Assembly (NCBI GenBank): GCA_946902875.1
Contig: OX336337.1
Location: 496,001-560,000 of the forward strand
Length of the DNA stretch: 64,000 nt
Direction: 5' to 3'
Source: Nematopogon swammerdamellus
Taxonomy: Eukaryota > Arthropoda > Insecta > Lepidoptera > Adelidae
Below, piece by piece: positions 62,590 through 64,000 of this stretch. The position numbers and the translations under genes were made by a program. The notes below the pieces were generated by a model. It was not told the DNA's origin. It searched no databases and was given only the letters and a program-made list of their open reading frames with translations. Position 1 is the stretch's first letter. Each line of letters opens with the position of its first letter.

Positions 62590-62884
62590 TGCAATGATTC
62601 TAGTTCCTTCGTGAGCTTTGCTTCGTAAGAACTTACGTCTCAGTATTCGAATACTGGCTAAGATTGGTGTTAGAGAGGAGTACCTATAGTGTGCGCAGTG
62701 CGCACTGCGCATGTCTCGCCATCTTAGAACGGGCATGAGGGCGAAATAGCGGAGGAAATGTTTGAGCAGCTGGTTATGCGAGTGTCGCTCTTTCTGGCGA
62801 CGCGCCCAGCTTGCGCCTTTCCTATATTTACATATCCATCATAACTGTATTTCCTGGTCAGATAAACTCAAGCCAAAGCCTAAT
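62590..62884. other. Short unassigned sequence
   Basis: Includes the palindromic GTGCGCAGTGCGCACTGCGC at 62691-62710. Nothing else recognised. Confidence 0.4.
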
Positions 62885-63290
62885 AGGTATCATCATCATC
62901 ATCAGCCGTATCGGACCACTGCTGGACATAGGCCTCTCCTAAGGCACCCCACCGCACGCGGTCTTCCGCTCTTCTCATCCATCCACTCCCGGCTACTATT
63001 TTCGGTCGTCCGTCCCCTAGCCGGAGCCCCGGAGGTGTCCCACGATTTGTTTTTAATGTGGCCTCTTCGCTCCACTGCCATTTCAGTTTCCTAATTATTG
63101 TCTTTGCAATGTCGCCTACTTTGGTTCTTTGTCTTATTTCGTCGTTACAAATGGTAGCGATCTACGAAATGCGTTTCAACTTTGTGGACCAGATCTATCA
63201 CCGGGATCCATATTTCGCCTCCGTACGTCATTATTAGCAGAATACACTGAATAAAGACTATCTTTAACGACTATGGGCTGGAGGATGAGA
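62885..63290 (-). mobile_element. RTE-type LINE, decayed pol C-terminus
   Basis: On the minus strand, shifting frames read TMTYGGEIW, KVGDIAKTIIRKLKWQWS, LRLGDGRPK, AGSGWMRRAEDRVRWGALG and EAYVQQWSDTADDDD. These are blocks of the RTE endonuclease/RT LINE C-terminus in moths. Several stops and frameshifts are present. It ends in a GAT repeat (CATCATCATCATC at 62890-62902), the usual RTE tail. Confidence 0.8.
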
Positions 63291-63806
63291 AGATGTGACT
63301 TAGGCCCGTATACATAGAGCGTGCTCAAATCGCTTCTTACGCTCAACTCAGCCAAGTCGTTCTCAAATCTTACTCGGCCGAGCGCACTCAATCGTATTCA
63401 TAGTTAAATCTCGTCAACGTCTCCGCCGAGACCTACTCAAGAAAATCCTGAGTAAATCTCAAGTCAACTTCTTTTTTTTTTTGCTGTGGACGCTAAAGAT
63501 ATAACCATATTGCGCGTTACTGCGTAGTGTAGCCGTTCCTTTTTGTTGGTGGCTCGCCGTCGTTTGTACCAGTGAAAAAATGGTGTTGCCATAATATGAA
63601 ATTACCCCAAAATATTTGATCTCTGAACCTATAAGCAGTAATATTATTTGAAGTAATATTTTTTTAGAAGTAATATTTAATTAATTGAGATAAAGTATAA
63701 CATCTTACCCTTATTTGAAATCAGCATTATATACCTACTTGATAAATAATGACGAGCAATGTTAGATCGTTCAAAAATGATGCGTATATATATTAACTTG
63801 GTTTTT
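63291..63806. other. Unassigned sequence
   Basis: A TTAGGCCCGTATACATAGAG start (63299) and many CTCAA/CTCAAGT words to 63470 suggest another interspersed element, but no second copy is present here. The rest is AT-rich. Confidence 0.35.
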
Positions 63807-64000
63807 AGGGTTCCGTATCCGGTACGGGACCCTATTACTAAGCCCACGCCGTCTGTCTGTCCGTTCGTCCGAGGGCTGTATCTCTTGAACCGTAATAGGT
63901 AGTTCGTTGAAATTTTTACATAATATGTGCTATTATTCCCAATTTAATAACAAATAATAAAAATAAGAAAACCTAAAAAATTCACGCGGGCTCCCATAGA
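63807..64000 (-). repeat. Rep-G interspersed repeat, copy 5 (cut by window end)
   Basis: GTTTTTAGGGTTCCGTATCC at the left, TCTGTCTGTCCGTTCGTCCG and ATAACAAATAATAAAAATAA. Continues past the window. Confidence 0.7.

Overview
The window reads as nuclear DNA of a moth or butterfly (Lepidoptera). It is intron- and transposon-rich, full of the GTACCTACCTA words and interspersed repeats I associate with lepidopteran genomes, and it carries BEL/Pao retrotransposons, RTE and Jockey/CR1-type LINE ends and tRNA-derived SINEs. There is no bacterial-type gene organisation, no rRNA operon, no CRISPR array and no tRNA gene I believe is functional.

Only one piece of a host gene is supported: a 5' coding exon on the plus strand at 12205-12338. 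It has an upstream-ORF-rich leader (about 11950-12204) and ends in a consensus GTAAGA splice donor. I do not recognise the protein. The sequence after 12339 is then presumably its first long intron, loaded with mobile DNA and with GC-rich or conserved-looking islands (for example 54480-56400 and 61580-61990) of the kind that often surround developmental genes. A small DNA transposon with 12-bp inverted ends (11173-11841) sits directly upstream of the leader.

Two complete and apparently very young BEL/Pao LTR retrotransposons dominate. BEL-1 (19760-26412, plus strand) has 454-bp LTRs, a CACCG target duplication and a single gag-pol reading frame. BEL-2 (37611-48643, minus strand) has unusually long 2198-bp LTRs, a GTAAC target duplication, a perfect tRNA-Tyr primer site, and separate gag and pol frames joined in phase by a UGA-CUA stop that looks like a programmed readthrough site. 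BEL-2 lies inside an older PIF/Harbinger-like DNA transposon (35842-49296, TTA duplication), which has also taken a SINE.

The rest is a mosaic of recurrent families, labelled here Rep-A to Rep-H. Rep-A has a composite head with tRNA-like and 5S-rRNA-like promoter segments. Rep-B and Rep-C share architecture or sequence with Rep-A. Rep-D and Rep-E end in GCGAAGCCGCGGGC-type termini. Rep-G (about 360 bp) carries AGGGTTCCGT near one end and ACGGAACCCT at the other. Rep-H is linked to GGAAGTCGGTT ends. Further structures are a 153-bp perfect inverted repeat (29377-29751), a 22-bp minisatellite of 19 copies (7968-8385), a CT microsatellite of about 150 bp, several short inverted-repeat elements and LINE 3' ends. 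Family names given without a database search are provisional.
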